From positions 124,001 to 188,000 of the forward strand of contig CAVSVP010000013.1 of assembly GCA_963731125.1 (NCBI GenBank): a stretch of 64,000 nucleotides of DNA. Direction: 5' to 3'. The position numbers and the translations under genes were made by a program. The first letter of the stretch is position 1; each line of letters opens with the position of its first letter. Origin of the DNA: CAVSVP01 sp963731125 (GTDB taxonomy: Bacteria > Pseudomonadota > Gammaproteobacteria > Competibacterales > Competibacteraceae). The notes below the pieces were generated by a model. It did no database searches. It was not told the origin of the DNA and saw only the letters and a program-made list of their open reading frames with translations. Shown here piece after piece: positions 1 to 8,917 of this stretch.

Positions 1-354
1 AGCCTGCTTAATGGCCGCAAAATCAAACCCGCCGTGGAAAGCGAATTTCTGATCCTCCCCAGCTACCACCGCCAGCGCCATGAAAGGTGATATGTTTTCG
101 TAAGCCATCCAGCGGTAGCGGATAGCCGGCTCTGCGCTTTGCTTCACCTCGTCATTCTGGAAGTAACGCTGGATCATAAAACTGGATGTGGGCGGCGGCA
201 ACCATCGGAAAATAAGCACGAGCCCCAGGGAAACCAGCACAAAGATGAGTAGGCAGCGGGACACTGACCGCAGGATCCATCCTCCTACCCAGGAAAAGCG
301 TCGGGCGTGGGCAGATTTTTTGCTTGACTTTTTGGCTTGTTTTGCAGAGGGCAT
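1..354 (-). CDS. mtgA: Monofunctional biosynthetic peptidoglycan transglycosylase, 5' part only
   Basis: Translating the minus strand from the ATG at 354 gives a basic N-terminus, one membrane segment (about residues 25-50, ending in IFRWLPPP), then TSSFMIQRYFQ, YRWMAYENIS and ALAVVAGEDQKFAFHGGFDF. These match the start of the GT51 domain of MtgA, including the conserved ED-K-F-HGGFDF region that holds the catalytic Glu. MtgA polymerises lipid II into glycan strands at the outer face of the inner membrane. The frame is open to the window edge, so only about 118 residues are present; the rest lies outside. The start is chosen as the first ATG before the hydrophobic anchor; no strong ribosome binding site is visible. 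Divergence from a bifunctional PBP is suggested by the short N-terminus. Confidence 0.85.
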   Translation of the reverse strand, partial: MPSAKQAKKSSKKSAHARRFSWVGGWILRSVSRCLLIFVLVSLGLVLIFRWLPPPTSSFMIQRYFQNDEVKQSAEPAIRYRWMAYENISPFMALAVVAGEDQKFAFHGGFDFAAIKQA

Positions 355-548
355 TGATTCAAGAAAACTTCCATTTCTGCTACAGCATACCTGATTCGCC
401 TGCCCACTGACTACCGGTTCGGCGCCGGCAGTGCTTGCTATTGGCACTGATCGCCTCCGCTCATCACCAAATGGCGATGGTGCTCAACAGGAGAGCGATA
501 ACCTAACGAAGCCTATCCTGCTGACTGTCTCCATGCTGAATGAGCGGG

Positions 549-1580
549 CTATTCGGCCATTAACTTATCAGGAATAATAAGCCCCACTTCCCGATAGAAG
601 CGCAATGCGCCAGGGTGCAATGGAACCGGCAGACTGGTCAGCGCATTATCCAAATCCGTGTCTAAGAGCGCTTTATGAATATGTTGCAGGAAGGGGAGAT
701 CCTGGTAAATGGCCTTGGTTATCTGATAAACGACAGCTTCCTCGACGTCGGCACGAACCGCCACAAAGGCCGGCGTTGCCGCCGTGGCCACGTCCTCGTT
801 TTGATTGGGATACGTACCCGCCGCTATCACGTAGCGGCTCCAGAGGCCCAGCCCGGCATCCGCCGCCGCTAATTGAGCATCGGTGAACGCAAGAATAACC
901 AGTTCATCCACCGGCGCTGTCATGGCCCGGGTAACTGCCGAAACCGGTACACCGGCCGAGGTACTCATCGCGGCAATGCGGCCTCTCTGCAGGGCCATTG
1001 CGCTGGCGTCATAACCCAGATACACGAGCTCCATTTCGGTGATGTCAATGCCAAGATTGCCGAGCAGCAACCGGTTTAGCTCGATGGTGCCGGAATCTTT
1101 GAGTCCCAGGGAAACTTTTTCGCCCCGCAGAGCCTGCATATCGATAATGGTGCCGGTTTTGGCATATTGCTTTTTAATGACAAAATGCTCCACATCCCGC
1201 CATAGGCCCGTCACCGAACGCAGATCCGTCTGCGGGCCGGTAGCCGCAAAGGGACCCTTACCCGTCCCGGCGTAATATCCCACCAGAGCGGATAAAATGG
1301 CAAATTGTGCCTGATTTTTCTCTAGTAACCGAATGTTTTCGGTAGACCCCGCCGAGGTAACGGCTGCCATATCAATTTTCAGGGTCGACCGCAGCTTGGA
1401 TTTGACCAAGGTGGCCAGGGCGATGCCTACCGGATAGTAGGTGCCGCCGGGTGTGGCCGTGGCCATCACGTAATGGCGTAGCTCCTCTGCCGCGCCTGGC
1501 AGCAATGCTCCCAGCAGCCACACGGTAAGGGCGAAGCCCATCCCTTGCCATAACCAGCGTTTGTTTTTTAGCATTATCAT
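549..1580 (-). CDS. TAXI-family TRAP transporter solute-binding receptor
   Basis: A 343-residue protein with an N-terminal signal peptide or lipid-free export signal (hydrophobic stretch about residues 14-30), followed by MATATPGGTYYPVGIALA, the hallmark opening of TAXI receptors, and GSTENIRLLEKNQAQFAI and LGYDASAMALQRGRIAA further on. TAXI proteins are periplasmic binding proteins that deliver substrates such as glutamate-like organic acids to fused 4TM/12TM TRAP permeases. No permease gene is next to it here, so it is an orphan receptor in this window. Substrate cannot be read from sequence. The gene is followed on the same strand by mtgA after about 195 bases with no obvious gene. Confidence 0.85.
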   Translation of the reverse strand: MIMLKNKRWLWQGMGFALTVWLLGALLPGAAEELRHYVMATATPGGTYYPVGIALATLVKSKLRSTLKIDMAAVTSAGSTENIRLLEKNQAQFAILSALVGYYAGTGKGPFAATGPQTDLRSVTGLWRDVEHFVIKKQYAKTGTIIDMQALRGEKVSLGLKDSGTIELNRLLLGNLGIDITEMELVYLGYDASAMALQRGRIAAMSTSAGVPVSAVTRAMTAPVDELVILAFTDAQLAAADAGLGLWSRYVIAAGTYPNQNEDVATAATPAFVAVRADVEEAVVYQITKAIYQDLPFLQHIHKALLDTDLDNALTSLPVPLHPGALRFYREVGLIIPDKLMAE

Positions 1581-1709
1581 AGGCGTACACTCGACGATAT
1601 TGATGCCGGCGTCAGAACTCGTTAAGCCGGCAGCGCTTGCTGCGCCGCCCTGTCGAGATCTCTGACCGATCGACTAATTCCATGATTTTTTAAGCATATT
1701 TCCCTTAAT

Positions 1710-2534
1710 CTAGTGTAGCCGAAAAAACAGCTCATACAGAGTGAGCACAATCTCGACCACGATCAGAATCACGATATACCATTCCACCCGCAGACTGCGC
1801 TTGGCATGGAGCAAATCCAGCAGGGTTTCGGCCGTGCGCGAGATAACTTGCAGCTTGCGTTCCAGCGCCAGTTGACGTTCTTTCAGTTCGTATTCGGCCT
1901 CCAAGTGTACATAGAGCAACTCGAGTTCCGGACGCTCCCACAAAATCTCCGGCTTTTCTCCGACCTCGACACGACCCACCATGCGGTGCAGGCTCAACAG
2001 CGTACTGCCGATATGCCGGAGCAATTCTCGCGCCGGATAGGTACTGCTGCCGCTGCGTTCCAAGGCCATGGCCAGGGGCTCGATGCGGTCGAAGGTATCT
2101 GCAATCCGTTTCTCATACTCGGCGAGCACCACACTTTTGGCCAGAATATCGGCAACGATCTGCAACCGCTGGAGGCTCGCATCACTAACGAACAGCCGGT
2201 CCTTTTCAAAACCCTCCTTGACCATGGGATCAATCCGCATTTCCAGCGTTTCGCTTTCAGGCTCTGTAAAGGGTTCGCTGACAAAGGCTTGTAAATGGTT
2301 AAGAAAGGTCGCCTCCTCGATGGGTGTCACAGCGAACAACACGACTACTCCATAGCGAAACAATACCGCGATACCCTGCTCCGATACCGGCACCGAGAGC
2401 GGTATTGCCGCTAATTGCTCGGTAGTTTTCAGCGGTTTCAGGTCGAGGCGATCACCAAGGAGAAGGGCATGGGCACGGAGCTTCGACTTATTGATGGATA
2501 CCATTTTGGATTGGCTGCCGCTGGCTTTCATCAT
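1710..2534 (-). CDS. RMD1/YagE (DUF155) family membrane protein
   Basis: A 274-residue protein with the DUF155 layout: an N-terminal alpha/beta part (YGVVVLFAVTPIEEATFLNHL), the acidic E-SETLEMRIDP segment, a long helical region that includes LQIVADILAKSVVLAEYE and LLRHIGSTLLSLHRM, the WERPELELLYVHLEAEYELKERQLALERKL segment split over two helices, and a single C-terminal membrane span (WYIVILIVVEIVLTLYELFF). The family is related to yeast Rmd1 and Sif2/Sif3; its bacterial role is not established. It is tail-anchored by the predicted membrane span with the bulk in the cytoplasm. No operon partner is evident. Confidence 0.85.
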   Translation of the reverse strand: MMKASGSQSKMVSINKSKLRAHALLLGDRLDLKPLKTTEQLAAIPLSVPVSEQGIAVLFRYGVVVLFAVTPIEEATFLNHLQAFVSEPFTEPESETLEMRIDPMVKEGFEKDRLFVSDASLQRLQIVADILAKSVVLAEYEKRIADTFDRIEPLAMALERSGSSTYPARELLRHIGSTLLSLHRMVGRVEVGEKPEILWERPELELLYVHLEAEYELKERQLALERKLQVISRTAETLLDLLHAKRSLRVEWYIVILIVVEIVLTLYELFFRLH

Positions 2535-2563
2535 AGAGATCTTAACAAGGTATAGGCCGCCTT

Positions 2564-2618
2564 TATCGATCTGGAAATGATTCTCAAGACACGCTGTATA
2601 ACAGCTTCCGGATCGATA
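2564..2618. repeat. Short palindromic variant of the TATAGATCTGGAA repeat
   Basis: A 55-bp near palindrome that begins TATCGATCTGGAA and ends with the complementary TTCCGGATCGATA. Its interior contains TTCTCAAGACACGCTGT and AACAGCTTCC, words shared with the longer elements at 2717 and 43147. It looks like an internally deleted copy of the same element. Confidence 0.6.
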
Positions 2619-2716
2619 TCATCAGGTTGTTGTGTTAACACCTAGCCGGCTGCAAAGAAGCGGCTTGAACGATTGTCTATGTCTCTAGTCTCTACTACTA
2701 TGCTCATTTTTCAGTG

Positions 2717-2822
2717 TATAGATCTGGAAGCTGTTATCAAGACCGTCTGCAGCATGGATGCCGCAGTCGAGCTTATAGGGATGTATTAACAGCGTGTCTT
2801 GAGAATAACTTCCAGATCTATA
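2717..2822. repeat. MITE-like inverted repeat element, copy 1
   Basis: About 106 bp bounded by TATAGATCTGGAAG and its exact complement CTTCCAGATCTATA; the similarity of the two arms continues inward through CAAGAC/GTCTTG. A second copy with the same interior order (GAAGCTGTTAT, AAGACCGTCTGC, GGGATGTATTAACAGCGTG) lies at 43147-43249. It contains no reading frame. It is most simply a non-autonomous mobile or REP-type element; no clear target duplication was found. Confidence 0.7.
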
Positions 2823-2962
2823 TCACCAGCGCTTACAGAAACGCCTAAACGCCCTATTTCGCCTTGTCACTCACCCAAGTAAAGTGCCGAATTCCTTAAC
2901 CAAGCTCACCCTCGCCTTCTTGCTCTGGTGGAGAAGGTATTGACTCCCATAGAGAACCCCCG

Positions 2963-3945
2963 ATGCTCAGAGCATACGTACCCGACAAAGACAGGTTAAA
3001 GAAAATTGAGCCAACCGACAGTATGAATTTACCATTGGAAGCCGTCTGGATCGACCTCGAGCAACCAACGCGCGCTGAAGAACTGCTCGTGGAAAAAACC
3101 CTTGGCATTGAGGTGCCAACGCGCCAAGAAATGCAGGAGATTGAGGCATCAAGCCGCCTCTATCGGGAAGCCGACGCCTGGTATATGACGGCCACGGTCA
3201 TTGTGATGGCAGACACGCCCCATCCGGAAGGTACCGCAATTACCTTTTTTTAGTAAAGCATCGCCTGGTAACGCTGCGTTACGCCGAACCCCGCGCCTTC
3301 AGGAGTTTTGCTGGTCATAGCGAGCGACAGCCTAGCTTCTGCACGACGGGTGAGGTTGCTTTTGTCGGCCTGTTAGAAGCCATTGTCGATCGCACGGCCG
3401 ATATTCTTGAACAGATCAGTTCAGACATGGATCTTTTGTCTCAGAGAATTTTTACCTACGACCCATCCTGTCGGCCGACCATGCTATCGGGAAACGATTT
3501 TCAAGAAATACTCTGTCGCATCGGTCGCAATCAATATCTGATCGCCAAGGCGCGAGAAAGCCTGGTTAGCCTAAGTCGCCTTCTAAGCTTCCTGGCGCTG
3601 CCCGGCGATGTTAAACACAGTGAAGATCTGCGCCCGCGTGTAAAGACCTTAAGCCGTGACGTCTTGTCCCTTACCGACCACACGGCCTATATCTCCAGTA
3701 ATGTCACATTTTTGCTCGATGCCCTGCTTGGCATGATCAATATCCAGCAGAACGGTATTATCAAGATCTTTTCCGTGGCGGCCGTGGTATTTTTACCGCC
3801 GACATTAGTCGCCAGTATCTACGGAATGAATTTCGAGTTTATGCCTGAACTCGACTGGCCGCTAGGCTATCCGTTTGCCATTCTGGTTATAATCGTATCG
3901 GCAATTCTGCCCTACCTTTACTTCAAGCGACGTGGTTGGCTTTAA
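2963..3945 (+). pseudogene. corA: CorA-family divalent cation channel, frameshifted at a T7 run
   Basis: The N-terminal part (2963-3253) encodes the CorA cytoplasmic domain (VWIDLEQPTRAEE, EIEASSRLY, WYMTATVIVMADTP). It ends at a TAG directly after a run of seven T at 3245-3251. In the -1 frame the protein continues without a break as LVKHRLVTLRYAEPRAF through to two C-terminal membrane helices with the signature YGMNFEFMPEL (GMN motif), ending at 3945. CorA proteins are pentameric Mg2+/Co2+ channels of the inner membrane. As sequenced the gene is broken, but one extra U from polymerase slippage, or a -1 ribosomal slip on T-TTT-TTT, would restore it. A sequencing error in the homopolymer is also possible. 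Full length would be about 327 residues, normal for the family. Confidence 0.85.
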
Positions 3946-3978
3946 TAAACCTCGCAAGCAGTCTAATGATCAGGCTAT

Positions 3979-4833
3979 TTATTCAGCGGCGCCGGCGCGC
4001 GGCGCCGGCACGGCGTCCAGGACAATGTGGTCCGCCCCGCTATACACTAAAAAATGTTTTCCCTTGGCTCGCCCGATCAAAGTCACTCCCATTTTCTGTC
4101 CCATTTCCAGGCCCATCTGGGTAATCCCGGACCGAGACAGCAACAGCGGAATTCCCATCTGCGCCACCTTGATCACCATCTCCGAAGTCAGCCGCCCGGT
4201 GGTATAAAAAACTTTATCACCTCCCTCCAGCTCTTCCAGCCACATTAGGCCGGCAATAGCATCGACAGCATTATGCCTGCCCACGTCTTCTACGAAGTGG
4301 AAGATTTCGGTGTCCCGGCACAGGGCGCAGCCATGCACCGCCCCGGCCTGCTTATAGACCTCGTTATACTGCGTAATATGGCGCAACAGTTCGTAAATTT
4401 CAGATTGCCGGAATTGGCGTTTGGGCAATTGCACCTGCTCCAGTTTCTCCAGAATATCCCCGAAAATAGTGCCCTGCCCACACCCGGTGGTAACGGTACG
4501 CTTGTCCAGACGGGGGGATTCACCGGCCGTACCGGCGTGGGATGTAACGGCCACGGCCTCACTATCCCAGTCTACCTGCACCGCCTTAAGCTGCCGAATG
4601 TCTTCGATAAAGTATTGATTTCGTAAATAGCCAATGGCCAAGGCCTCCGGATGGCTACCCAGGGTCATCAGGGTAACGATCTCTCGTTTATCCAGATATA
4701 GCGTCAAGGGACGCTCACCGGCAACCTCAATCTCCCGGGTCTGGCCGTACTCGTCCATGGCCGTGACCGGTTGGGTGGGCGCCAAACCTGCCTGGGTCAT
4801 TTCAGGACGATAGGGGGCGGCAGAATTTGCCAT
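3979..4833 (-). CDS. fdhD: Formate dehydrogenase accessory sulfurtransferase FdhD
   Basis: The product shows all FdhD landmarks: TVTTGCGQGT, GAVHGCALC (the CxxC pair that carries the persulfide), HFVEDVGRHNAVD and FYTTGRLTSEMV. FdhD passes sulfur from IscS to the bis-MGD cofactor of formate dehydrogenases, which is needed for activity. The start at 4833 (MANSAAPY) is preferred over an in-frame ATG at 4863 because GGAGAG lies a few bases upstream of it. No formate dehydrogenase structural gene is in the window, so its client is elsewhere. It converges with corA, with 33 bases between stops. The Hyf-like complex 15 kb away is often discussed together with formate metabolism. Confidence 0.93.
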   Translation of the reverse strand: MANSAAPYRPEMTQAGLAPTQPVTAMDEYGQTREIEVAGERPLTLYLDKREIVTLMTLGSHPEALAIGYLRNQYFIEDIRQLKAVQVDWDSEAVAVTSHAGTAGESPRLDKRTVTTGCGQGTIFGDILEKLEQVQLPKRQFRQSEIYELLRHITQYNEVYKQAGAVHGCALCRDTEIFHFVEDVGRHNAVDAIAGLMWLEELEGGDKVFYTTGRLTSEMVIKVAQMGIPLLLSRSGITQMGLEMGQKMGVTLIGRAKGKHFLVYSGADHIVLDAVPAPRAGAAE

Positions 4834-5072
4834 GCTCTCTCTCCCGATCCTGCTCCGATGCAATGAATATCATGCTTGCGGTAGGATTCCAGGACCTCAC
4901 AGGTTAACCAAGCGATGACGCTTATCATAACAAAAGAATCATAGTCTTATTGTGTTTTCCCAATACCCGTGGATTTCTCTCAAAACGCTTGACAGAGCCG
5001 TGCGTAGCGGGCAGCCTTAGCGCCTTCGGTAACACGGCTGATATTTTTCATCTTGGGGTAAATTGCAATTCA

Positions 5073-5843
5073 ATGACATTTTGCTTAGGCATTAAAGTTG
5101 CCCAGGGACTGGTCGCCCTCGCCGACACCCAGATTACCAAAGGTTCCGAATGCCTGACCAAAGGTAAGCTGTCGATCTTTAGACGCGAGCCTTATCCCCT
5201 CTTTCTGATGACCTCGGGATTACGCTCAGCACGGGATAAAGCCGTTATCTATTTTCAGGAACAGCTGGAACAAGACGGCGACAGCCTGGATAAACTTTAT
5301 AAGGCCGCTAACGCCTTCGGGGCTCAGATCCGTCGCGTCGCCCATGAAGACGGTGAGGCTTTGGCTAGGAGCGGGCTGCATTTCAACCTGCATGCCATCC
5401 TCGGCGGGCGACTCGCAGCGGACCGTGAACATTCTCTGTTTTTATTATATCCGGAGGGCAATTGGGTTGAAATTTCCGCCGGCGCCCCCTATTTCAGCAT
5501 TGGCCGTACGGCATACGGGAAACCCATTCTGGATCGCCTGCTACAGGACACCTGTGACCTGCCACAGGCCATCAGCCTGGGCTATCTTGCCTTTGACGCC
5601 ACCCATGCCAGCGTCAATGACGTTGATTTTCCACTGGATATACTGGTCTATCATGCCCAAACCGGGACCTTGCGAGAACATCGCTTTCAGGCGGCAGAAC
5701 TGGCGTCGGTCTCGGCCTGGTGGCAGCAACGGCTGGCCGCCTCGCTTGTCGAGTTCCCCATGCGGTGGGCGGCGCCAGTGCTGAACCGGTCTGAATCCGC
5801 CGCACCTTTATCAGTCTCTCTCCCGCCCGGGTCTGCCGGGTAA
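5073..5843 (+). CDS. Proteasome-type peptidase Anbu
   Basis: The start at 5073 gives MTFCLGIKVAQGLVALADTQ, the standard N-terminus of Anbu (ancestral beta subunit), with the putative nucleophile Thr2 exposed after Met removal. LMTSGLRSARDKAVIYF, HLHAILGG-like and ISLGYLAFDATHASVNDVDFPLD follow, as in the Ntn-hydrolase fold. The protein is 256 residues. Anbu forms open helical or ring assemblies rather than a closed 20S barrel, and its substrates are not settled. In many Proteobacteria it is encoded with a transglutaminase-like protease, as here (next gene, 28 bp downstream, same strand). The usual alpha-E and ATP-grasp partners are absent from this locus. Confidence 0.88.
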   Translation: MTFCLGIKVAQGLVALADTQITKGSECLTKGKLSIFRREPYPLFLMTSGLRSARDKAVIYFQEQLEQDGDSLDKLYKAANAFGAQIRRVAHEDGEALARSGLHFNLHAILGGRLAADREHSLFLLYPEGNWVEISAGAPYFSIGRTAYGKPILDRLLQDTCDLPQAISLGYLAFDATHASVNDVDFPLDILVYHAQTGTLREHRFQAAELASVSAWWQQRLAASLVEFPMRWAAPVLNRSESAAPLSVSLPPGSAG

Positions 5844-5871
5844 GGAACCAACGGAGGACAGTGACACTGTC

Positions 5872-6714
5872 ATGACCATCGTCTCAGTAGGCTGCAAATT
5901 ACGCTACGAAGTCACCACCCCAGCGACTTTCCTGTTCAATATCGCAGCGGCGCGGACGCCGCACCAAAACTTGCTTAGCGAGGCTTTCTGCCTGACGCCG
6001 GACACGCCTTACGAGGAATGCGGTACAGGTTCGGAAATCAACCGCGTCTTTCGCCTTTCGGTGCAACCCGGTGAACTCTACATTACCTACGAGGCCAATG
6101 TGGAACTTCAGCCGTCCGTGAAGGACCCGCCTCAATTGCAGGAAACCCAACTTCCCGCGCTACCGCCCGAAGTGCTCCCCTATGTCAACCCCAGCCGCTA
6201 CTGTGAGTCGGATCGCCTGATCAGGCTGGTCAACCAGGAATTCGGCGAGCTACTGCCGGGCTATTCCCGGGTCACGGCGGTCTGTAATTGGACCTATGAA
6301 CATTTGCAATACCAGGGAGGCAGCAGCGACGCTCATACCACAGCCTGTGACGTGCTGGTGCAGCGGGCGGGCGTCTGCCGGGACTATGCCCATCTGGCCA
6401 TCGCCCTGTGCCGGGCTCTGTGTATTCCAGCCCGCTATGTCTCCGGTTACGCTATCGGGCTCGATCCGCCGGACTTTCACGGCTTTTTCGAGGCTTATTT
6501 GGGTAATCGCTGGTATCTTTTCGACGCTACGCGCATGGCCCCGGTAAACGGCTTCGTGCGGATCGGGTCCGGGCGTGACGCCGCGGATGTTGCCTTTGGG
6601 ACCATCTTCGGTCTGGCGCAGATGCAAGAAATGTCTGTCTGGGCCGAGGACGGCACGCCTGAGCCTACGGCAGGGAAAACCCCGCCGGATGATGCGGCAA
6701 TTTCAACGGCCTGA
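5872..6714 (+). CDS. Transglutaminase-like cysteine protease, Anbu partner
   Basis: A 280-residue protein with an N-terminal beta-rich domain and a C-terminal transglutaminase-like core. The catalytic triad is visible: Cys in RAGVCRDYAHLAIALCRAL, His in PPDFHGFFEAYL and Asp in YLFDATRMAP. Such proteins hydrolyse peptide or isopeptide bonds or act on peptide conjugates. It follows the Anbu gene by 28 bp, with GGAGG before its ATG, so the two are probably co-transcribed. The TACDVLVQRAGVC segment is typical of the family found in Anbu clusters. Confidence 0.85.
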   Translation: MTIVSVGCKLRYEVTTPATFLFNIAAARTPHQNLLSEAFCLTPDTPYEECGTGSEINRVFRLSVQPGELYITYEANVELQPSVKDPPQLQETQLPALPPEVLPYVNPSRYCESDRLIRLVNQEFGELLPGYSRVTAVCNWTYEHLQYQGGSSDAHTTACDVLVQRAGVCRDYAHLAIALCRALCIPARYVSGYAIGLDPPDFHGFFEAYLGNRWYLFDATRMAPVNGFVRIGSGRDAADVAFGTIFGLAQMQEMSVWAEDGTPEPTAGKTPPDDAAISTA

Positions 6715-6931
6715 TGCCCTGTTAAGCAACCTGCCGGCCAGCAGAACATCGCCATTTTGCGTTGTCATAATCTACTAGCGAATATGGTAGGTAATTCGAG
6801 CCTACTCTTGGCAGCCGGCCGTTGCGGGCCTGACTGCGTCTTCAGAACACAACAGCGGTCCTCCGCTTCCTGCGGGAATGGGTTGCTAACCTGTAACGCC
6901 GCTTATCACAAACCCGGTGAGGAGATCTCTT

Positions 6932-7591
6932 ATGAATTTTCCGTCCTCCCATACTGAGCATTTTTTCCATCAGACCAAGCATCCCGCGGCTATGCGGAGC
7001 CAGTTTGCCCGCCCGCTAGGCTGGCTGGGCCGGCTTGCCGGCAAACTGATGGCCACCGCCAACCAATCGATAAACCGTCTCGCCATTGAACTACTGCACA
7101 TCCGCCCCGACGACCAACTCCTGGAAATCGGCTTTGGCCCCGGTCATGGGATTCAACTGGCGGCCAGTTGGGCATGCCGGGGGTTTGTCGCCGGCGTCGA
7201 TATCTCCGAGGTGATGGTCCGGCAGGCAACGAAACGCAACCGCCGGTTTATCGAACAGGGTCGCGTTGCGCTACAGCAAAGCAGTGTCTCCACTTTACCC
7301 TTTCCGGATCGACGCTTTACCAAAGTCTTTGCAGTAAACTCCGTACAATTCTGGCCTCAGCTTCAAGACGACCTGCGGGAAGTTCGCCGGGTTCTACAAG
7401 AGGATGGTCTGTTGTTGCTGTGTTTGCGCCAGCACGATCCCTCTGCCCATTGGCGTCCGGCACCCGGCTTTACCAAGGGCGATCTCGATAAGATTCAGAC
7501 AGCCATGCGCCGGGCGGGATTTCGCGATGTGCACAGAACGGTACGCCGCGCCGGACGAGAGCTCGTGGCGGTGATAACGGGCCGCCGCTAA
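6932..7591 (+). CDS. Class I SAM-dependent methyltransferase
   Basis: The Rossmann-fold methyltransferase motifs are clear: motif I DQLLEIGFGPGHGIQLAA, the acidic end of strand 2 in VAGVDISEVMVRQA, and motif IV/VI around VNSVQFWPQLQDDLREVRRVL. The protein is about 219 residues. The start at 6932 is favoured by GAGGAG eight bases upstream. Substrate cannot be inferred; similar proteins act on small molecules or lipids. It stands alone between the Anbu pair and an intergenic palindrome. Confidence 0.8.
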   Translation: MNFPSSHTEHFFHQTKHPAAMRSQFARPLGWLGRLAGKLMATANQSINRLAIELLHIRPDDQLLEIGFGPGHGIQLAASWACRGFVAGVDISEVMVRQATKRNRRFIEQGRVALQQSSVSTLPFPDRRFTKVFAVNSVQFWPQLQDDLREVRRVLQEDGLLLLCLRQHDPSAHWRPAPGFTKGDLDKIQTAMRRAGFRDVHRTVRRAGRELVAVITGRR

Positions 7592-7627
7592 TGGAAACCG
7601 GCGGGTCTGCCTGCTCGCGGTTTCGCG

Positions 7628-7743
7628 CTAAGGATTGTGCACGAAAATACGTCTCGACTGACCCTTTCGTAGCCTGGATGGAGCCCAGCGGAATCCGGGT
7701 TTTGGCTGGTCAGTGGGGAAATGATTTCGTGCACGATCCTAAG
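7628..7743. repeat. Large imperfect palindrome with REP-like core
   Basis: Two arms of about 36 bp, one starting CTAAGGATTGTGCACGAAAA and the other ending TTTCGTGCACGATCCTAAG, can pair over most of their length. The loop between them (about 7669-7700) carries CGTAGCCTGGATGGAGC followed by CAGCGGAATCCGGG, which resembles dispersed 'GTAGCCCGGAT...GGAATCCGGG' repeats common in gammaproteobacterial genomes. No coding potential. It probably represents a palindromic mobile repeat or a transcription-end structure after the methyltransferase gene. Confidence 0.65.
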
Positions 7744-8194
7744 GCGGCGTTACGGTTGAACTTAGTGTCCAGCACACCGTCATAATTGACTGAAATGGCG
7801 CGTTTTATGTTCAGTAGGACGCATCACCGACGAGTTCTTCGCTAAATTCCTTGACGACTTATGTAGCAAAACCAGGAGGCCGTAATGACAGCCGTAAGAG
7901 TCAATAATTTTGTGGCTAAACACCATAAGGTGCGGGGGGCTGCTCATGTGGATAAAAAAAAGCAGCTTAAGTGCGGTTATCAGAAACATAAAGCCAGGAA
8001 CGGGTACAGGGACGTTGCCGGTTCCTGTCGTGCCTCTCCCCTCGCCGCCTAAATCTTTGCAGCTTCCTGCCTAAACCGGTTTATCCGAAATCGGATCTCA
8101 ACCACCAGTACGGTCGCTATTTCGTTTCTTGTAGATAGTTGCTATCTCACCTCTCCCAGCAATTGCATTGATCTTGCCAAAGCTGCCTCATCCG
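7744..8194. other. Intergenic region without a recognisable gene
   Basis: About 450 bases between the palindrome and the RES toxin gene. Only short, unconvincing reading frames are present. Nothing with a recognisable motif was found. Confidence 0.5.
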
Positions 8195-8917
8195 TCACTC
8201 AAAGATAAACAGAGGACTTGTTTTTTCATAAACGTGGGTAATACGTTCGCCGTTCCAGACGTAAACCAGATGAGGTCCCTGTACCGGCAGTGAAACCGCA
8301 GGTGGACGTAACGCCGCAAGGCATTCACCGCCCGCGTGCCGCACGCTTCGATAAACGATTCCCCAGGCACCCTGCTCCCGGAACTGCCGACCAAATGCCT
8401 GCGCTGCAGGGTGAGCCTCGGGACGCGGCGCCGCATCATGAAGAACCGCGTACTCGGGACCCCGCACATCGTGCAGCGCCTTACGTAGCGTCCCAATCCA
8501 GACGCGCATGCTAAATTCGGCAGGCCCCAGCCGGGCATCGCCGGCTATTAATTGGCGGTGATGGACTGTTTCGCGCACCGCCGTCTCCAGCAAGCGCCCG
8601 GCGTAGTAAACGCCGTAGGTACCATCGGAGAAGCGGGAAGCGCGGCCAAGGTGAGTAAACGGTGCCATCACGATGCTGGCGCCGGCACCGGACACTCGAT
8701 CCTCAGGGCGCACGCGATTGAGATCTCCGGTTTCCTCCAGCAGGCGGGGATTGGTCTGGGCCTCGAGTTCCCAGAGAGGTCCCAGTAATTCCGGCGGAAC
8801 GTGGCGCTCAAAGAATTCCACCGGCGGATAGCAGGTGGCAATGCAACGGTACTGCTTCCCCCGTAACCGCGTCGTAGGCGGGGCAGGAAGTCCGGCGGGT
8901 GTTATCCCCTGGCCCAA
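8195..8917 (-). CDS. RES-domain toxin
   Basis: A 240-residue RES-family protein: RYRCIATCYPP at the N-terminus, LGRASRFSDGTYGVYYAGRLLETAVRET split into the R-S/T, Y and E positions of the RES active site, and a C-terminal VYRSVRHAGGECLAALRP segment that supplies the conserved S/G-C motif. RES toxins degrade or phosphorolyse NAD+. The gene overlaps the upstream Xre/MbcA-type antitoxin gene by 16 bases (8902-8917), the typical antitoxin-first order, and is probably translated by coupling. Type II RES-Xre pairs are usually autoregulated by the antitoxin. Confidence 0.88.
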   Translation of the reverse strand: MGQGITPAGLPAPPTTRLRGKQYRCIATCYPPVEFFERHVPPELLGPLWELEAQTNPRLLEETGDLNRVRPEDRVSGAGASIVMAPFTHLGRASRFSDGTYGVYYAGRLLETAVRETVHHRQLIAGDARLGPAEFSMRVWIGTLRKALHDVRGPEYAVLHDAAPRPEAHPAAQAFGRQFREQGAWGIVYRSVRHAGGECLAALRPPAVSLPVQGPHLVYVWNGERITHVYEKTSPLFIFE

